Notes under the pieces: generated by a model
Told to the model about the DNA's origin: nothing
Seen by the model: only the letters and a program-made list of their open reading frames with translations
Database searches by the model: none
Program-made: the position numbers and the translations under genes
Shown: piece after piece, positions 11,401-26,800 of the stretch
Layout: each line of letters opens with the position of its first letter
Position numbering within the stretch: position 1 is the stretch's first letter
NCBI GenBank assembly: GCA_013397795.1
Contig: VZTJ01001765.1
Location: 1,281,536-1,345,535, forward strand
Source of the DNA: Orthonyx spaldingii
Lineage: Eukaryota > Chordata > Aves > Passeriformes > Orthonychidae
Length of the DNA: 64,000 bases
Reading direction: 5' to 3'

Positions 11401-14400
11401 TTGTATCCCAAGCCTTGTTCAACAAAGACGGCTCTGCTCCCACAGCCCACCTTGGCCACTTTGTGAGTCTGCCTCACATTTGAAGCATTACTCCTCCAGT
11501 TTCAACGTTTTAAGAAAAGAATTGGATCATTCTGGGGACTGTGACATTTGTGACTTTTTCCTCAGTATAGATGTGTTACATTTTTTCTTTGTCACCAGGT
11601 TGCCATAAGACAGTGGGCTTTTTTCTTAACAGCCTTAGAAGAGTTTGTGCAATAAGTGTTGAATGCTGCCCATCACTGAAGAGGGGTCTTGTTTCCTGTA
11701 AACTGCAACTGCAAACCAATTAAAACTGCAAATCAACCTCAAAAGAAGGGAGGAAATGGCTATGTGGCCATGGTGACTTTCTCCCTGTCATTTATCCTTT
11801 CCAATGGGAAAGTCTCCATTCCCCAGTCAGCTGTGGTGATTCCAGGCTACAAGTGGGAAGAGTGTCTTCAGCAAGGCTCTCCCAAGTTTAAATGCTTAGT
11901 ATAGGAAGAGCAGTGATCCTGCACAAGCTTCATTATTGCTAGATAGTTGTAAAAGTGTTCATAAACACTGCAACCCCGGTAAGTTACATTCCTTGTGCTT
12001 TGACTTTGTGTAGTACTTGGGACAAGGCATTATGTATTAATTAATAAGAAATTGTTACTTTCAGAATGAATGATTTTATAAACTTAGAAATAAGTATTTA
12101 CAGCAATACTGCTAAATTTACCTAATTTTTTTAATGATGAACTAATTTTGAATAATGTCTATTAAGGTAAGTGATAGTACCTTGAATAATGGCCAGTAGG
12201 ATAACAATGACAAAGAAGAAAAATGTGATGTCAAAGACAATTCGATACATTTCATAAGGGTCTCCAGCAGGATCCTCAATTTCATCTCCAATGCCACCAC
12301 CAGCTCTTACACCCACGTACATGTGGAACAGGTAACACTAAAAAAGAGAGAGGAAATTTACCATGAGTTATTCTGTTGAGGTTTTTTCTTTTTTCTTTTT
12401 TTTAAATTATTGTGCTCTGCTAATTCTCTTGACAATTTATAGTAACAAGAAAACATAATAAATATCATTCCTCATGTATCAAACACACCACACCAAAAAT
12501 CTGTTACTGTCTTAACTGAAATGATTCCACCTTCAGGTACACTTACTAAGAGAGGGAGTCAGCATCAGCTGTTACCCACTCCTCACTCCCTGAGGGTTAC
12601 TTTCAGACTGAGACCATTTTGGGGGTATTTTTCTTGTATTTCTTACTATATTCATCTATATTCTATTCCTTATATTAATTCCTAAGGTTCTATCTTGCTC
12701 TGAGTGAGCAAAGGACATCTTTTAAAATCTTGCAGTCAAGTATAGAAATGTGGAAAATATTGCCATAAAATAAATAGTGGGATATTCATAATGAGTAGTT
12801 CTCCCTGTGTGTAGGTGGTTTTTGGTTACTTTAATTTTGCTATACTAGATGTCTGGTTTATTATATTGTAAATTAGTTGTGATCTGTGAAAGAGCCTGTG
12901 TTCAGTTCAATGCAGAAGAAATCACTTTACAAAAGTATTGTTGTCATATTTCCTGAAGATATAAATCTTAATGAAAAAATCTTTAATATTCTGTATATTT
13001 AAGCTATGTAAGTATATTGGAATGGAATCTTCCTCGGGAGTGATAAACTACTGATGTTTCTGTATGATTGGCTACAGAATCTTGTAAACCACCTTCAGCC
13101 ACATAGTGTGAGTTAAAAACAATATCAGTCTCTAAGAAGAGCCAGTTTTCTGGAGTCACATTACACAGCAGTGGGTGTTAAATAATGAGTATAAAACCTG
13201 GCATTAGCAAACACTAAACAGAACTATAGATCCATTTTTATAGTGCAATTTTACTGAGGACATAGGATGCTAGTACTAGTTTAATAATACTTTAAAATGT
13301 AACTTAGAATTGATTTACCTCACTTGACAAAGGTTTAAAACAGTTTAAATAGGTTTAAAATGTAGTATAGTTTTATAATTCTAATTATTCCTACATCTAT
13401 TTTATGACCAGACCATAGTATCCAGCTCACAAAGTTTGGGCATGTGTCATCATTTCTGTAATTTGCATGTCTAACCTGTACTTAGTGTTTAAAAGAAAGT
13501 TCAAGAATAGGGAAGATAATTCTGTGAAGTCTATGATACACCTCTGTTCTGAGGTACTTTATTCTGTCTTTGGTGCATAATGCAGGGCAGAGAGTTTCTG
13601 TTCCATGGGAGATATCAGCTGGCCACAAACTCAGAATATTATATTTTTAATACCTGAATTTGTATTTTCTGTATACAGTAAGAAAATCAACTCCTGTTCA
13701 TATATTAATATGCGTCTGTAGAGTATGTGCCATTTTGATGGAAATAACATTCAGTGGCAATGAGTAGAAATCAGATCGTAAATTGGTATCATAAGATTAT
13801 CACCCACAATAAGTTGCAATTTCTGCTTTCTCACCCTTGACTTCTTTCTTCTTGACTAAATTACTAATTTTAGTTTTGGAGCGGGCTTTTATAACTAGTG
13901 CTAATAACATCATATAATTCATGTAACCTAAATAAGGACAGGAAGAGCTTGCAGCCTTCCAAACATTGGGAACAAATGGGGTTTATTTGTGTTGTGACAA
14001 CACAGATGCTTTTCGCAGGTCTGACTAGTTTGTCAAGAAATTCCTTTTTTATTTTGAGGGTTACTTTTTACTTTTTTACTTTGAGAGTTTGCCATCCTCA
14101 GCTGTAAAAGCATTGCAGCAAATCACACACCACCGTATTTAGGAGAAAAATTCAAAATATCTTCCTAAGCATCATCTATTTGTTGTTGAGTTTAGACCCC
14201 TGGAGAATGCAGAGGGAATTTCAAGACCATTCATATTTCCAAAATGACATTTATCAAGAAGAAGAACCCAATGGATTTAACAACAAACACATCCCTCCTT
14301 GCTTATCATTCTGTCTAAAATATCCATCTGAAAACTCAGGATGATATTTGAGGCATGCAGGTGATGTTTTAGTTACCGTCATCATGTCATCACACTTCAT

Positions 14401-17400
14401 GTCTGGTTCATCTTCATCTTCGCTTTTGTTGTAGAATTTGCGGAAGAAGTTGAAGGCCACCACAGTGTAAAGGTACACGACTACGGCGAGGAGTCCCACA
14501 GTAAGCACAAGCTGTGTGTGGAGACAGGACATGAAAATAGCTTTCAATATAGTTTTGTCAGAAAAGACATGCCAGCTTGGTGCATTGCCTTAAATATTGA
14601 AAATGGGTCATATTGTACCTTTCCCAATAAAGATAGCAGTTATGTGTGTATCACCAAAGCAATTTTTACACTCTTTAGTTTAAAAGTTAAATTATAGTAA
14701 CTTGAAATACTGGATATACAATAAAAATTAAATATTAAAAATAAAACCCTTTAGATAATTTGACAAATAATTTCAACTGAGACTTATTAGGACTTATAAT
14801 GACTTATCATAATCTATTTTCTGTTCTAAAGCTGTTTAGCAAAGCCATTGCTAAAATGGATAGAAATTTTTTTAGATAAGTGTAAGTAATTGTCATGTCC
14901 TACTTTTAAGGAAATAAAATCATTAGGTGGAAAAGTTTACCAGTTAATGAGACTAGATTATATTCTCTGTTGATGTTGGTGTTAGAAGATACAGCTCTGG
15001 AGAGAAGTTACTGAAAGCTATATATTTTTAAAAATGCCACAACCAGTATTTACTCTTTTAAAAGAAACGTAAGAGTATTGAAGAACAAGCTGATCAGTTA
15101 TCACTATCTGCAGATCTGTCAGCATGCTCCCAAAGTAAACATTTCAATTCAGAAATCTGCAGCCGTCTTTCAGTGTTCATATCTACTAGCCAGAAAAGCA
15201 ACAGGATTAGAAAAACTAATGTTTGCTTGCTAAAAATACAATGAAAAGCCATGGTCTTGAGTTGAAACTGTTTTGTCAACTATGCTCAGTTTTGACTATT
15301 ACATTTTAAAAAAAATTCCTAAAGAAAATATATCAATCATTAGAATCATTAAAAGTAATATGAATCTGGTCATCCTGAAGTAAAATGAACAGGATAAAAC
15401 CAGAGATTCCATTTGTTTGTGTGATGATACACAATCATCACCTTGTGTGGGTATATTTTTATGCCTCTTTCAAAACACCATGTGGTTTAAAATGTTTTGA
15501 CAAATCTAGCATAGGACATAGGAGTGGGCTTAGAATATATGTTACTGCACTTGAGAAGGAATGGAATGTGTATGTTTGAAATTATATTTTGGGGAAGTTA
15601 TGTTAGATTTCTCAAATGTAATTTAAAAAGTAACTGTAAAACTTGGATTTTGTTGTTATGCTAGCTAGGAACATAGTCTTTAGAGATCAGGGAGTGATTC
15701 CCTGTGGAAATTTTAACAGTTTTGGAAGTACACTTTGTTAACCTAATTTTTGCATGACAAAGTGACATAGAAGTGTATTCCACAGTGCAGAATGCCCACA
15801 CCTTTAAGCACCGTGTTACTAGCCAAGCATTGACATCTCAGTGCCCAGATTGTTATTACTGCTGTAGCTAAGGAGGGATTGTGTATTCTTATTCATTATC
15901 ACCAATCAGCTTATCACCAAGAATATAGAAGGAGCTGGTTAGGTAATAATTCATATTCTTGTATTTTTCTAAAATGATGTGTTTTCTATTGTAGAAAACA
16001 CTTCTTTATCTATCAGCACTTGGTGGGTATAGACTGTTATAATTTCATAGGATTTAACATGTATTAAGTGTGCTGCAGAAGATACGATCAATCCTATCAT
16101 GACAAAAATTAATTACATTCTGATATTTCCAGTACAACAAATATTCTTTCCAGTACTTTTACAAAATGTATTTATTTTCAAACCTTTGCATGTAGCACCA
16201 ACCTGTTTGCCATTGTGAGTGACTGAAGACAAAATAGTTCGCAATGTCTTAAAACCCATAGCAATATCCAGCAGATGAGCAGCAAAGAAGAAGTTGTTGT
16301 AGTGCCCAAGGATAGACATAGTTGTGTACCAAGCTAAGTATAAAAATGACTGCAGAGAAAGTGAAAAGTGGCAGAGGGTTAGCAGGTGCTGATGTGGATT
16401 ATTGGATCCAGAACATAGCTCTTTTTACGTCACTCAAGTTGTTGTAGCAGGACACTTTGCCTGTGTAGGGATGGAACAGCTCAAACTTCAACCAACTTTT
16501 GTGATAGAGGTGTTGAATGAGTGTTGATCACACTGCTTTTAGCGTTGAAAAATGCTGAGACCAGCCTCAACAACCACAAAAATAAACATCTTGAGGATGT
16601 GAAAAACCTGTGTATCCTGACAGCTACTGTCACTGGCAGGGATGTGGAAGGCAGGTGTTTCCTGATAGAGGAACCAATGAGTAGTAGTACTAATAACTTA
16701 TTTTGAAGATGGATGGTGTTCTGCTGAGCTAGCATGACTAGCCTGGGAACGTATGAATGCCAGTCAATCACTTTATGTTGTAAAAGCTCAGTCTCACTTT
16801 TAATGGCAGGAATTTCTAGTGCTCTGTGGGGTGTGTGTGTAGCTTCTATACTGGAGTAGTAACACTCCCCAGGGTTATTCCTTGAGGCTGAACCAAAGAG
16901 GTTTGCCCACTGTCACTTATACAGGCAAGTAACATATCCATAATTATTAAGCTACCTTTTAAACCATTAATTTAATAAATAATGTATTATAATAGCTGTT
17001 ATAACCATCTATACCATTTAATTCTAACATCCTTTGGTCTAATCATAGTCAATTTAAATAAACGAGTTATTTTACCTATACAAATGTATTTGGTTTGCCA
17101 TCCTTAACTCTGCAGAACAAAGTTGTATAAAGGATCAATTACACCTATACAGTCCTTTAGAAATAAACCATTGTCCAAGTCTGAGACTGACTGGATCCAA
17201 CCACACCCAGACTCTTCTATGAGGAGTTTAGAAAGAAGGGGTTCCTTTCTGTACTCGTGACTCAACAGCAGCACCTCCCTGAGAAACTGTGTCCAAAACT
17301 TTAATTCTAGCCACAACAGTTATGAAATAAAGTAATATTCTCATTATCTGATTTGAATCACAGTCTAATACCTCCATTTTACATGTTCAAAAAGACTTAC

Positions 17401-17837
17401 TCTGTCTCTCATCATCTTCACCGTTCATTTAAGGAGCGTTTATTGCTTAGTTATGGTGAGACCTCTATCTTTACATATTTAAATACAGTCTTCAGCACAT
17501 ATGTCATTAAGATCAATAAACCTTACCTTGAAAGTGTTTTGGTTGGGGAGTTTGTTACACAGTACTTTAAATACTGATTCTGGATGGAAAAAATGCACTG
17601 TATTACTCTTGAGACATTTTCTTGAAGTCTGAGACCATGACAACCAGGACACCCACAAAACTTAAAGCACATAACACATCTTATTCTTTTAACAAGCAGT
17701 GAACCTGAAGTCATTTTGATGTCAAAACTTACACTGAGGAACAATGGCTCAGTGTGCTTTTAGTGCAAAAGGAATTTATACATCTTCATTTGATTGATTC
17801 ACCTTGACCTTCTTGTTTGTTTGGCAATAGCCACAAC

Positions 17838-17871
<34 letters not shown>

Positions 17872-20800
17872 TATAAATGTGGGTCTTTCAAAGGAGAAGG
17901 TTTGAAAGATAAGATTCAAGTATAAAAAGGGATAACTTTTTGTAGACTGTGCTTGATTTTAGAAAAGACACCTTTGGTTGCTAGATTGATTTCTACAAAA
18001 TTAAATGAATGTCCCATTAACTTCTGAAATGCTGACGTATCAGTGGTGAGGAGGTGCATATTGCCCTCTAGAATCGAAAATAAAATTCTGACATAAATCA
18101 ATTTGATACAACATAAGACAGAAAAAAATTATTTAAAAATGGTTCTGTAATGCAATATTACGTGTGTATGTTTGTTTAAAATAAAAGCAGATGGTGGAAG
18201 ATACACAATCATGTTTAGAGTAAATCAAAGCATATTCTTCTAAGCTAACATACTCACATTATCAGTGAAAACAACTCCAAGCTTCCAAATGTGGTACTTT
18301 GTATCAATGGAGCTTAGCCTATGAAATAAAAATTTTTTGAAATGCATAAATGTCAAAAATAAGTATTGAATTCTGTATTTATAAACTAGTTTTGGCATTT
18401 CACATTTTTTTTTGCTGAAGGTGGTGATATAAATTAACTGTTCATTTTTTTAGTGATCTGGGTACTTCATTTTTCAGAGTATTCATTAATTTTGAACACT
18501 CAAAAAGAGTTTCTAAACCAACAAATCTGGTGTAACAGTTTCAGGAGGAGTGACACTGCCATATTGCAGACTTAAAAAATTAAAATGTGTGCCAAAAGTA
18601 GTGAAATGTGGAACAAAAATTGCTTGAATTCAAAAGGTAAGTGTTCTGTCTAGTGTGAAATATTGCCAGAATAACCAAGAGAAAAGGTAATGCCTTCTGC
18701 AATATTCTAAACATTTAATTAGCCATTGGATGGCATGCAAAGGGAAATCTTTCTTGTACATCTTAAATACTGAGAAAACAAACGCTTGTAGGAGCATTAA
18801 TCACTTGGAACTGGGACACTTTTAAGCTCTCAACTGACTGATTAAGTCAGGAAAACATCTCTGAATCTGTATTAGACATCTGTTATCTAGGTATTTATTT
18901 TCAATACTTTTTATATCTTTTGGTGTATAAACTCTGTTTTAAGACCTTTTAAATGCTGCATTAATTATTGTTTAAAATAAAAGAGTAGTCAACTATATTA
19001 GTCAGCATAAATTCACTGATTTTTTTTTTTCTTTCTTTTATAACGCAACTGTGTTTTAGAACAAACAAAAAGCTATTTTATTTTACTTCCACACTAGGAA
19101 GACTTATCCATTTGAATTTTCTATGCTGAGGAAAACATCACAACAGTTTCAAAATTAAATCTATTTTAATCTTTGATGGTGAAGTTATACCAACACACAA
19201 TTTGTCTGTGAAGTTTGGAAGTCATACCATGACACAAGAGATGCCTCTTCTGGTTCACTCTCTTCCACTGGACTAAAATCAAGGGCACTTTTGTCCAAAC
19301 CCAAAAGTTCTGCAATGCGCTCTGCTCCATATAAGTCTCCGTACTTGTTAATAACCTAAAAATGGAAGAAGGGAAGTTTTTGCTCAGAGAAACTCCTCAG
19401 TGACATTAATCTACTTTAAACCAGTAGTTGTCACGAATTAAAAAAAAAAAAAATCCTTAATAATTAACACTCCTAGAACAGTAAGAACTCCCAGGAAACC
19501 AGGGGAGCATGAAAAAGAAAAATAGATGCATTAAAGGCTATTATCTGAAAGCTTATGTATAATTTGCTGTCATTTAAGCTGGCATGTTTTTCTTTTTTTA
19601 GGGCAATGAGGGGGTTTTGTATCCTAAAGATGACAATGATTGTAAATTAGACCTGCTGGCTGATTGACAGCACAAAGTTATTTCAAATATCTGAGTCTAG
19701 GAAGGAAACTACAGCCTTCTGTCTTCCTCCCTCCTCCCACCTACGCTGCAGCTGCCTGTTCACTGAGACATTTAACACGTTTTCCATAAAACAAATTTCA
19801 GTTCTCAGTTATTTCTGTATTTATGTGTACAGAAGTGTATTATATGGATATCCAAATTGACCAAATAGTAGATTATTGTTCTGAAAAACAGAAATATAAA
19901 AAGCCTACCTTCCGTTTCACAAATTTGTCCCAGTAATTGTTGGGGAAGGACCTACATAGATAAGGCAAATATATTTCAGGTTATTGAACTTGTTAGAGGA
20001 AAGAAAAAGAAAAGCAACCAAGAAGAGAGAAAATACCATGTTCCTGATCAGTGCAAATTTTCGTATAATTTTGTTCACTCACTGCACTTCAAACTATGAG
20101 AATGATTTCTTTTCATGTGGACAACAGCTGTTATTAATCATAATTTGCTGCAATATCATCTTCTCCCTCCACAACCTCTTTCTTTTTCCCATCGACAAAT
20201 ATGACTGGCTGCAGAAGGACAGCAGGCTAAATAATATCACCTAATACACCTAACAATTTCATAATAGCAGGTTAGTCACTGTAATATCATTCGTCTCCTA
20301 AACAAATACTTTATCACTCCTAGCTTTAAAAATCAAACCAGATGGTGATTCTCAGAGGAAAACAAGAGAATCTTGAAGCATAAATAATTTTTACATTCAT
20401 TGGATTACATTTCAAATAGAGACTGAACACTTGAGAACCAGTCAACAGTTTGCCAATGGAAAATTTAAAAATATTAACCCCCCCAAGAAAATTCAAGAAG
20501 ATCATTTGCCAATATATAGGAAATATATATATAGCAGTGTCCAGGAACTCCTCATTCTAATGATCTTACTGTATATTCTATCCGTTTTGAGGAATGCCAA
20601 TTAGCAGGAAACACTACAAAATTTAAGATTTTTCTCTCCTTATTTCCTGGAAAGAACAGTGAGTTGAGAAAATATGCAGGAATGTGAAAGAGAAAAATTA
20701 CTACTTAAACTAAAGGACAGTATTGGTAAAGTAGAAAAATGAGATTCCAGAACAATGTTCTGCTGGGATGTGAGGCAAACTATACTCAAATTTTTACCTT

Positions 20801-23800
20801 TCTGAATTGGAATTCTGAATTAAATTACTCCAGATAAAGGCAAATGCTTCTAGTGACTCAGATGGATGATATATTCTAGTCCAATGCTCTGTATTATTTC
20901 TTTTCTTGAGATCTCAGGCTTTTAAGCAAAATATATCATAGTTTAGCCAGTTTATTTCTATATCTTTTACAACAAACATCCAATAATTTGTCAGAGTACC
21001 TCTGTTGCATTTTTAATTACTTTTTTTCACTTATAGAAAGCACATTTCAGTTTAAACAGAACACTGGGTACCCTCCAGCAGTGGTTATTCTGATCATACA
21101 GTACCTGCACTAAACCTCGAGACTCAAGTTAACATTAGAGGGAAGAATTAGCCTGCTTAAGTTAGCCTTAATCTTTTGTTTAACTTCAGTAGACAGTGCA
21201 ACATGCTGAGAACAGACTCTACAGCATGTCATTAGGGATAAGTTGACAATCTATTTCATTATTCATGCTTCTTTTTGCTGAAGATAAACTCACTGGATAT
21301 CTAGATGGGTTGCTATCAATAATGAAAAAAACTGGTTGGAAAATAAACAAGATCTCCAGTTTTCCAATTACCTTCTGTTGTAACTTTAATAAGTGCTAGT
21401 CTGTACTGCTGACTGAAATTAAGAAAAATTCATAAAACTCAGGTGTAGAAAAACAAAGCATTCAAGAATTTCCAGTATTTTAGAGATTCTAATAATAGAA
21501 GCATAGATGGAAGGGACCTTAAAGATCCCCTAGTTCCAACCATCCCGCCATGGACAGGGCCACCTTCCACTAGACCAGGCTGCTCCAAGCCCCATCCAAC
21601 CTGGCCTTGAACACTTCCAGGGCTGGAGCATCCACAGCTTCTCTGGGCAACCTGTTGCAACCTATTCGTCACCACTGTTATACTAAAGAACTTCTTCCTA
21701 ACAGCTAATCTAAACCTACCAGTAAATTCTGAAAAACAGCCTGTAGTCAGGGCATTCTTCCCAGGGAAGAGAGTTGGCTTGCTGTATTTGTCTGTGTCAC
21801 TCCTACAGACTGCTGGAGCTCACTGATGCAGAACAGCAGATGAGATTCTTAGAATCAGTGTATGACTACTACAGTGTTTGCTAATGCCTACAACTTTACA
21901 GAAATTCCTGTCAGACCTACTCAAACTCTAGGAATGCTATTTTTCACTAGATTTACTTCTCTTCTCATATACAAATTTTTTATCAAGGAATGGGAAAGAA
22001 AGGCAAGAGAATATTACTATACAAGTGACATTGAGTCACTGGAAAGGATGGAAGTTATATTTTTAAAACTTTCTCAATAAAAACTATTATGTGAAATGTG
22101 TTGCAGAGGCATTGTGAGGTAAAATATAAAATGCTTGAAGAGCCTAGAAAATGAGAAGGAGGTGGAATGTATGTATTATAATAGTATTTCTTAAATAAAC
22201 AGATAATACAGAATTTCACATTAGAATCTACTAATGTAGCATGTAATATAAGGTGCTAAATGCCTATCTTTTAGATGAACTAAGTTACAGGTGGGCAGGA
22301 AAGGTTCTAGATCAGTGGCTTAATGAGCTATAATATTTATAAGCAGTTTATATATAGTCATTTAATTCTACTTACGGAGTATTTATAACGAGGCGATCCC
22401 ATTGTCCTTTAATATCATCTTCAGTTGGCTGTTCAGTTATGTACAGACCATCAAATTCCAGCTTTCTAGCTACCTCCTTTTCCCTCTTGAATACAACCAG
22501 AGGGACCTGTGAAAATGACAGTGGACATCTTTGTCATGGTTTATGTATTTTTGGTACCTCTTTATAATGCTACAAATGTAAGACCAAACACCACACTAGA
22601 ATCTCCCACAAGCAGGTCAATGCCTAGGCAGCCTCTGAGCAACGGCAACCTTGGCAGTCAAGCCGCAGCCCTCACACACACACCACATTTATTGCTGAGC
22701 ACGATGAGCATGGAATATCCCTCTGGTTGGTTCAGGTCAGCTGTCCTGGCTCTGACCCCTCCCAGCACACTTGCTGGGGGTGCACAGAGTGGGTAAAGCA
22801 AAGAGAGCCCTCACTCTACACAAACACTGTCCAGCAATAACCAAAATGTGCCTGTGTTACCTGCACTGTCTTAACCACAAATCCAAAACACACACCACAC
22901 ACACTGCTATGAAGGAAGTTAACTCGATTTCTGCTGGACAGAATACATGAGGAAAACATCTACATATTGAACAGTAGAATTTGTAAACAACTAGGTACAA
23001 ATAGATATTCCAGTATTAGCACCAAGAGCCACCTTGGGACATAGCCAATGTTTAACAAATAATAGGTTAGTAGTAAGATTAAGGACTTGCCTTTAAGCAA
23101 TAGTATCCAATCACACAGACAAAGGAGATGATAGTATGAATAACTGCCAGCGCTCTGAGAGCAGGTGCCATGTACCCGGTACTTTCTTCTAAAACAAAAA
23201 ACACCATGCCCTCCTCCTCTTCCTCTTCAGCAAAGGAGTTCCAGAGGTTAGAGTCTTCCTCTACATCATCAAGTGGCTCCTCTGTCACCTGAGAAATATT
23301 CAAGCACATTGAAAACACACAATAAACTAAAAGGCTTTTCCTTTACTCTAATGACAAATTTTGTTTGCAAAGCCTGCTCAGAGGAAGATGATACAGCATT
23401 AACTTTAAATGTCCTTCATTTGCACAGCAGAAGTCTCCACATCATGTCATGTCACTGAAAAGAAAATCTGGAAAAAGCAAATACAGGCAATTTACCAATC
23501 TCTCTAACAGTGCCATAGCAAAACTAAAACAAAGAATGAAAAGTTATGCAAAAACAATTTCTTGGAAGAACCAAGAAAAGACAGGGTTATATATTATGAC
23601 TCAATTCAGCGAGTTTTTTTTGTAATCGACATTGTTCCTGATTACTAGAGTCTGGAAAGAAGGGAAGTTTTCATATTGTCAACTTGTACACTGTTCATTA
23701 ACTTTTATTTCATGACTTGGTTTAGAGGTTACAAATTATATACAACATTTCATCAGCTGACATACTGCCCTGAATTCTTCCAGGGACTTTAAAAACCTGG

Positions 23801-26800
23801 CCTTTAAAACAAAAGCCCTAGGGGCCCTCTTTTGACAGCTTTATCTGAAAGCTGAAGTCCTGTTCAGTCCTGTTTGAGTCTCAGTGACTCTTTCCTATGT
23901 ATGAGAGATAGATTTGTACTGATAGACACAAACTTTTGTCCTTGCTGTGCAACAGAATGGGTTGTCACACACCAGACTCAAAGAAAAGCGGAAGAGAATG
24001 GGGAGAAAAGGAGGCTGGCATAGACAAAAGCAGAATTCTGTATGTATACTTGAAGTCCACATTCTCTAACCCTATGGGAAGGAAAGAAAGAGACAAGAAG
24101 GAAGCCCTAAATATCCATGACATCTTTCTCCTGGAGGGTGCATGTACATTCTGCCCAGTTTCCAAGAGCTTTCTGCATCTTTACCTGCCCTGCCTCTGAG
24201 ACCGTAATTGTGTTATAGGAGTTACATTTCAACGTATTTGAGATCAGGACTCAGTTATTTCTAGACTGAATGTTCAGCCAGCTGCTTTTGTTGTTGAAGT
24301 TTTTGGTTGTAAGTAACAGAACTAGAATATGTAATATTGGAAAACACAAGATTCATCAGCTTATTAAAACTTTCATTCTATATCTAGGAGGGGAAAATCA
24401 AAAGGGCCAAATTAAAGGATATAATAAATCAGAACTCTTCTTTCAGACTTCAGATTTGTATGGAAAGGAAATAAAACGAGGCTTTGATGGATGGGAGTTC
24501 TCTTTGTTGAAGTCTAATTTGTTTCATGGACAGAGGTTGTGAAGATTCATGAAAAAAATCGGCAGAGGCTGTGGAAGGTGTTCTGCTTTGTATCATCTGG
24601 TGTTATATGCCAGAACCTGAAACAACTCTAGATTCAGGTTAACCTCTAAGATTAGGCTTAAGTATGAATGTATAGCCTCACTGAGCTAAATCAAAAGAAC
24701 TGTGGCTTACTGTAAAAAAAAAAAGAAGTAACTGCGAATAACCAGATGAATTGGAGTCTCTTAATAGCTTGAGAATAAATGAAAGAAAAATTATTCAACA
24801 GTTTTGACATTTGAATTATTTTAGTCGATTTCAATTTTCCCAGAACAAGATTAACAATCGAAACAATAACAGAGTTACACAACTAAATGAAAAAGTGCCT
24901 AGAAACTCAACTATAAAGTAGGAATTAAATAAATCTATTTTCATTCAACCTGAATAAAATAAAAACAGAATAGTTACAAACATTAAAATATGGCACTAAC
25001 AAAATATTTAAAGAACAATGCATAACCTTACCTTGTAAAACAGAAGAATAAAATTGATGGCAAATGCAACGAATAGAGCAAGAAACCTTAAGTTATAAAA
25101 ATTTCTTGCCAAGTAGTGCTGAAAGGAAAAAAACAGAAGTAATTAAAAGTAGCCTGTGTGTAATACCAAAATAAGAAAAATAGATAGCAAGATTTTTAAA
25201 ACAGTAAATACATAATTGTTTTGCCTTCATAGATCAGCAAGGGCTTTTCTTGGCAGCCTATTCTCCCATTTCATGGTAAATGGAGTTAAAAATAATGGCC
25301 TTAAAATTATAAGTCAGAGAAGACTGAAATAGAAAGAAATGTGAAAAGAAATGTTAGAATACTGAAAAAAAACTACCCAAGAGTTTTCAGGGAATTCAAC
25401 ATTTCATGGTTTTAAGAACAAAGGAAAATAGAAAGTAGAGTTAAAGATTCTAGAAGTTAGTTTATGGAAAGTAGGGAGTTCCTAAAAAGGAGATCAAGAG
25501 GCTAATCTGTCCTGTTAGAAACCACACATAGAAACACTTAATTATATAACTCTACAAAATATTATAAAATCACAAGAGACTGACTACAGCCAAACATCTG
25601 AAAACTCATGCCAATGTTCCTTTTATGATGACATTTCTCCCTTAAATATCAAAAAATGTTTCTATAAATAAAAATGTCTAAAGAATTTAAGACAAACTTA
25701 CAAGCATCTTTATTTGATAAATTTCCAAAGCTTTGAAGAAGTTAGCCATAACAGCTTCTGGTTTCTCAATTTTTTGTCCATGCCTTCTCTTCTTTTTCTT
25801 CATTTTTCCCTCTTCTAGCTGCTCAGATTGTACTTCCTTTGCTTTATCTTGCTTCTCACCATCTTCCATGCTAGAAGAAATGTTAACTAAATAAAAATAT
25901 CTAACCAAATGCATTCATTTTGATTGAATTTGAATTCATAAAGTTTGACTTTGAAATTTCATTTTTATATTCTTAGTAGTAATAGAGGAATTTAGTTACT
26001 AACAAAAAAAAAAAAACAAACAAAAAAACCCTGGATTTTCATATGCTTAAAATAATATTGAGGCATCAATATGACAAAGTTTTGGGAATGAAGATAATGA
26101 AATACAGTTTGTGGTTCACTTTATCACTACTTCTGCAGTAGGAATCATATAATGGGTGTCTATGAATGAGCCTTTTCCTCTAACAAATATTGCAGTCTCA
26201 GAAATGTAAGTCATTTAAATTCAAATTTTTAAGCTGAAGGCAATTTCAATATGCTGTGAAAGTACTTGAGAGAAGAATTAAGTCTGGCACACCAGAGAAG
26301 ACAACAGGGAATTGGGAAATTAAATGACAGAGGTAGAAAGAGGTCATGGTTATGAAAAATAAGAGGTGAAAAAGTCTAAAACAAGAAAATGAGAGACAAA
26401 TCATATCAGAAGAATTCTGTGACAATAAAGTGGAAGAAAGGGACATTTAAATTGAAGAAATATGATAGAAACAGCCTGGAAGGTAAGAGATAGTAAATGA
26501 AAATGTATTGAACCACCACAGATGGTGTTGAAGGCATACTGTAATGAGATAACAGAAAACAGAAATACAAGAATCAATTTAACTGCATTTATGTGAGCAC
26601 ACATATATATGTGCACATTCTTGTCCATGTAAGACATCCCTAGATACAGATATATGTGTGTAGCCATACATCTATGTATATGCATACATACACACACATA
26701 TAAACTTATATATACAGAGGGGGAAAAAAAGAATCATTTTTCAGACAAGCTGTACAAAGTGTATCCAGTCCTAAAGTATTGACCCCAATGGCACACTTAA

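Noticed and set aside
17838..17865. 28-A run as a retroposed pseudogene tail
   Set aside because: No gene-like or SINE-like body or target-site duplication is recognisable beside it.
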